Part shown: piece after piece, positions 42,102 through 44,329 of the stretch
Layout: every line of letters starts with the position of its first letter
How positions within the stretch are numbered: the stretch's first letter is position 1
Source of the DNA: an uncultured Lachnospiraceae bacterium
GTDB taxonomy: Bacteria > Bacillota > Clostridia > Lachnospirales > Lachnospiraceae
Length of the DNA: 44,329 nt
Reading direction: 5' to 3'
Assembly: GCA_947630295.1 (NCBI GenBank)
Contig: CANRGZ010000005.1
Location: 1-44,329 of the forward strand
Program-made: the position numbers and the translations under genes
The notes under the pieces: generated by a model
Told to the model about the DNA's origin: nothing
The model's input: the letters and a program-made list of their open reading frames with translations, nothing else
The model's database searches: none

Positions 42102-43784
42102 CTATTTTTTTCGAAGCTTCTGCTTCATCTGATCCGCGCCTGCTTTCAGTTCTTCCGCGTTTTTCATGACTGCCTCCGTCTGCGCTGCCCCCGACAGCAT
42201 GCGGGCCAGTTCCGCCACCGCGCCTTTTTCGTCTAGTTCCTCAATACCGGAAATGGTTTCGTCATCCACGGCATGCTTTTCGATTTTAAAATGACGGTCC
42301 GCCATAGCCGCAATCTGGGGCAGATGCGTAATGCAGATCACCTGGTGCATACCGGAAATTTTTGCCAGTTTCTGAGAAACCTTCTGGGCCGTAATGCCGC
42401 TGATGCCGGCATCAATTTCATCAAACAAAAGAGATTTGTCCGGACCGGAATCCGCCAGCACCGTTTTCACCGCCAGCATAAACCGGGACAGTTCTCCGCC
42501 GGAAGCTACCCGTTCCAAGGGCCGCAGCGCTTCTCCCGGATTAAAGCTCAGCAGAAATTCCACCTGATCCTTCCCATTGGCCGTGGGTTTTGTTTCACCA
42601 AGCTCGATTTCAAACCGCACCTGCAAAAAATTCAGGTCGATCAGTTCCTCATATACCCGCTGTTTGAAATCCGCAGCGCTTTTCTTTCGCAGCCGCCGCA
42701 TCCCATCGCAGAGCCGGTCATACTCCTGTTTTTGGGCAGTGATCTCCGCTTCCATTTTCCGCAAGGTAGTTTCGTAATCCGAAAGCTGTACCAGCCGCGC
42801 TTCCTGCTGCGATCTGTAAGCCGCTACCGCATCCAGTGTTTTTCCGTATTTCATTTTGATATGATTACAGAGATTCAGCCGGTTTTCGGTTTCTGCAAAA
42901 ACAGCGTCGTCAAATTCGAAGCCGTCCATATAGTCTGCACATTCTCTGTTAAAATCATTCAGCAGCGCATCGATCTGTTCCAGCTGCTGCGCCAGATCTG
43001 CCAGCGTTTCATCATACTGTACCAGCGGCCCGAACATGCCGCAGGCCCGGCCGATCAGGCTGCCTGCGCCGTCTTCGTATCCGCTGCACTGATGTACGGC
43101 CTGCAGTCCTTCCGTGATTTCTCTGGCATGCTGCAGTCTCTGATACAGTCGTTCCAGTTCCTCGTCTTCCCCCGGCTGCAGCGCCGCCGCATCAATTTCC
43201 TCAATCTCATAAGTAAGCAGCGACATTTCCCGCTGTCTGGCGCTCTCATCTGTCTGAAACGCCTCCAGTTTCCGCGTCAGCTGCATATACCGGCGATAAC
43301 TTTCCGAAAGCTCTGTTTTCAGCGTTTTTGCGGCCTCACCGGCAAACTGGTCCACCAGTTCCAGCTGCCTGCCTTTCTGCAGCAGCGTCTGATGCTCCGA
43401 CTGCGTATGCAGATCCAGCAGAATATCCGCGGCTGCTTTCAATTTCTCCGTAGACGCGGCTTCTCCGTTGATGCGGGCAATGCTTCTGCCGTCTCTGATC
43501 TTCCGGGTCAGAACAAGCTCGTCTGTCAGGGCGATATCCAGTGCTTCCAGCGCTGCTTTCTGCGCTTCATTGTCGATCGTAAAGGTAATTTCCGCCAGCG
43601 CGTCGCTGCAACCCCTGCGAAGCATATCTTTTTGAAATTTTCCGCCCAGCGCCAGATGAATGGCACCCAGCAGAATCGTTTTTCCCGCGCCGGTTTCGCC
43701 GGAAAGTATATTCAGCCCATCGGAGAAAAATATATCTGCACTGTCAATTAATGCCAGATTTTTTACATGTACATTGGTCAGCAT
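42102..43784 (-). CDS. recN: DNA repair protein RecN
   Basis: 560 residues, an SMC-like ATPase for double-strand break repair. N-terminal Walker A SGETGAGKTILLGAIHLALGG (Gly-Lys-Thr seen), a long coiled coil (about 150-360), and the C-terminal ABC signature RVASGGELSRFMLAVK and Walker B LLFDEIDAGISG. It lies 29 bp after argR, the usual order in Firmicutes. All motifs are intact. Confidence 0.96.
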   Translation of the reverse strand: MLTNVHVKNLALIDSADIFFSDGLNILSGETGAGKTILLGAIHLALGGKFQKDMLRRGCSDALAEITFTIDNEAQKAALEALDIALTDELVLTRKIRDGRSIARINGEAASTEKLKAAADILLDLHTQSEHQTLLQKGRQLELVDQFAGEAAKTLKTELSESYRRYMQLTRKLEAFQTDESARQREMSLLTYEIEEIDAAALQPGEDEELERLYQRLQHAREITEGLQAVHQCSGYEDGAGSLIGRACGMFGPLVQYDETLADLAQQLEQIDALLNDFNRECADYMDGFEFDDAVFAETENRLNLCNHIKMKYGKTLDAVAAYRSQQEARLVQLSDYETTLRKMEAEITAQKQEYDRLCDGMRRLRKKSAADFKQRVYEELIDLNFLQVRFEIELGETKPTANGKDQVEFLLSFNPGEALRPLERVASGGELSRFMLAVKTVLADSGPDKSLLFDEIDAGISGITAQKVSQKLAKISGMHQVICITHLPQIAAMADRHFKIEKHAVDDETISGIEELDEKGAVAELARMLSGAAQTEAVMKNAEELKAGADQMKQKLRKK

Positions 43785-43813
43785 GCCTGCCTCCTGCTTC
43801 GTTTTTGCATCTT

Positions 43814-44272
43814 CTACGCCAACCCGGCAATTTTGCTGATACGTTCTTTGACCTGCCGGGCTTCTTCCTCATTGTGAACGGCGCAAAAAATCGTATCGTC
43901 GCCTGCGATGCAGCCCATCACTTCGTCCCAGGACAGATCGTCGATGGCCGTAGCCACCGCCATGGCGATGCCCGGCGAGGTTCGGATCACCACCAGATTT
44001 CCGGCAGAATTGCAGCTGACAAATCCTTCCTTTAAAATCCCCCCGTATTTTTCTGCGCTTCCTTCACCCTGGCTTTCAGGCATCACATAGCGCAGTTTTC
44101 CGTTTCCTGCACTGACCTTGCTCAGATGCATTTCCCTGATGTCTCTGGAAATGGTTGCCTGGGTCACCGAGAATCCCTGTTCCTGCAGTTTCCGCACCAG
44201 CTCTTCCTGTGTTTCTATTTCATACTTTCTGATGATTTCCGCGATTTTCCCCTGTCGTTTTACCTTCATCAT
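43814..44272 (-). CDS. argR: Arginine repressor ArgR/AhrC
   Basis: 152 residues. The N-terminal winged HTH includes TQEELVRKLQEQGFSVTQATISRDIREM; the C-terminal hexamerisation/arginine-binding domain has GIAMAVATAIDDL and MGCIAGDDTIFCA, with the Asp pair that contacts arginine. It controls arginine synthesis and breakdown. Start is the first of two adjacent Met codons; GGGAAGG lies upstream. Confidence 0.95.
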   Translation of the reverse strand: MMKVKRQGKIAEIIRKYEIETQEELVRKLQEQGFSVTQATISRDIREMHLSKVSAGNGKLRYVMPESQGEGSAEKYGGILKEGFVSCNSAGNLVVIRTSPGIAMAVATAIDDLSWDEVMGCIAGDDTIFCAVHNEEEARQVKERISKIAGLA

Positions 44273-44290
44273 ACCCGTTACCTTCCCGCT

Positions 44291-44329
44291 TTAATCACTC
44301 ATTTTTTTCCGTAATTTTTCCAGAAAGCT
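44291..44329 (-). CDS. C-terminal end of the gene upstream of argR, probably NAD kinase
   Basis: Only 12 codons and a stop are present (SFLEKLRKKMSD). The sequence resembles the C-terminus of clostridial NAD kinases, and nadK commonly precedes argR-recN in Firmicutes. Identity rests mainly on gene order. Confidence 0.45.
   Translation of the reverse strand, partial: SFLEKLRKKMSD

Noticed and set aside
42273..43751. Long plus-strand open frame (492 codons) opposite recN
   Set aside because: Mirror frame of a complete recN; Phe/Gln/Arg-rich and without any recognisable domain.
1..44329. CRISPR array, rRNA operon or insertion sequence
   Set aside because: No evenly spaced repeat-spacer units, rRNA signatures or transposase genes were seen; the only mobile-type gene is the tyrosine recombinase at 17477-18319.

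Overview
The window looks like a chromosome segment from an endospore-forming member of the Clostridia, most probably Lachnospiraceae. It carries the block argR-recN-spoIVB-spo0A, a type III glutamine synthetase, a MetA with the acetyl-CoA-type Glu111, BirA/BioY, an NAD-dependent DNA ligase and a phosphogluconate-type sugar acid pathway. Its ribosome binding sites are strong AGGAGG types. Genus and species cannot be read from the sequence with confidence.

The window has two parts. Positions 1 to about 18,970 are accessory and visibly richer in A+T, with phage-defence, resistance and mobile-type genes. In order: (a) a minus-strand XRE HTH protein fused to a DUF3990 ADP-ribosyltransferase-like domain (1-663, cut by the window edge), with a promoter overlapped by a 10-bp inverted-repeat operator; (b) a four-gene ABC transporter plus two-component cassette (921-5911) of the antimicrobial-peptide sensing/resistance type; (c) a Schlafen/AlbA_2-type ATP-binding regulator (6163-7656) with a dyad over its own promoter; (d) a minus-strand island (8024-17144) with two tandem zinc-ribbon/TIR proteins, two small membrane proteins, a zinc-ribbon/SPFH (band 7) protein, a zinc-ribbon/DUF6273 membrane protein broken by an amber codon, and an HTH-bearing protein of unknown family; (e) a 240-bp spacer flanked by 20-bp inverted repeats, holding one near-consensus promoter and a hairpin; and (f) a tyrosine recombinase (17477-18319).

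Parts (d) to (f) form the most interesting feature. The inverted repeats, enclosed promoter and adjacent recombinase have the architecture of a phase-variable promoter switch. As sequenced, the promoter points away from the island (OFF). Inverted, it would drive the HTH gene, the DUF6273 gene and possibly the SPFH/membrane-protein genes. This would be a phase-variable, probably anti-phage or stress-response, TIR/SPFH locus. The TIR genes lie beyond a terminator and probably have their own promoters.

From about 18,978 to the end the sequence is higher in G+C and is ordinary core genome, mostly minus strand. It holds rluF-like - ligA - metA; glgA; a small zinc-ribbon protein; galK followed by a cell-wall amidase with a SPOR domain; uvrC - GSIII; and a NUDIX hydrolase. 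The plus-strand pair eda (fused to a VOC-like domain) - kdgK follows. Then come a CMD-like gene with a polar amino acid ABC importer, tRNA-Trp(CCA), birA-bioY under a clear BirA operator, and spo0A, an AEC transporter, spoIVB, recN, argR and the last codons of an upstream gene (probably nadK).
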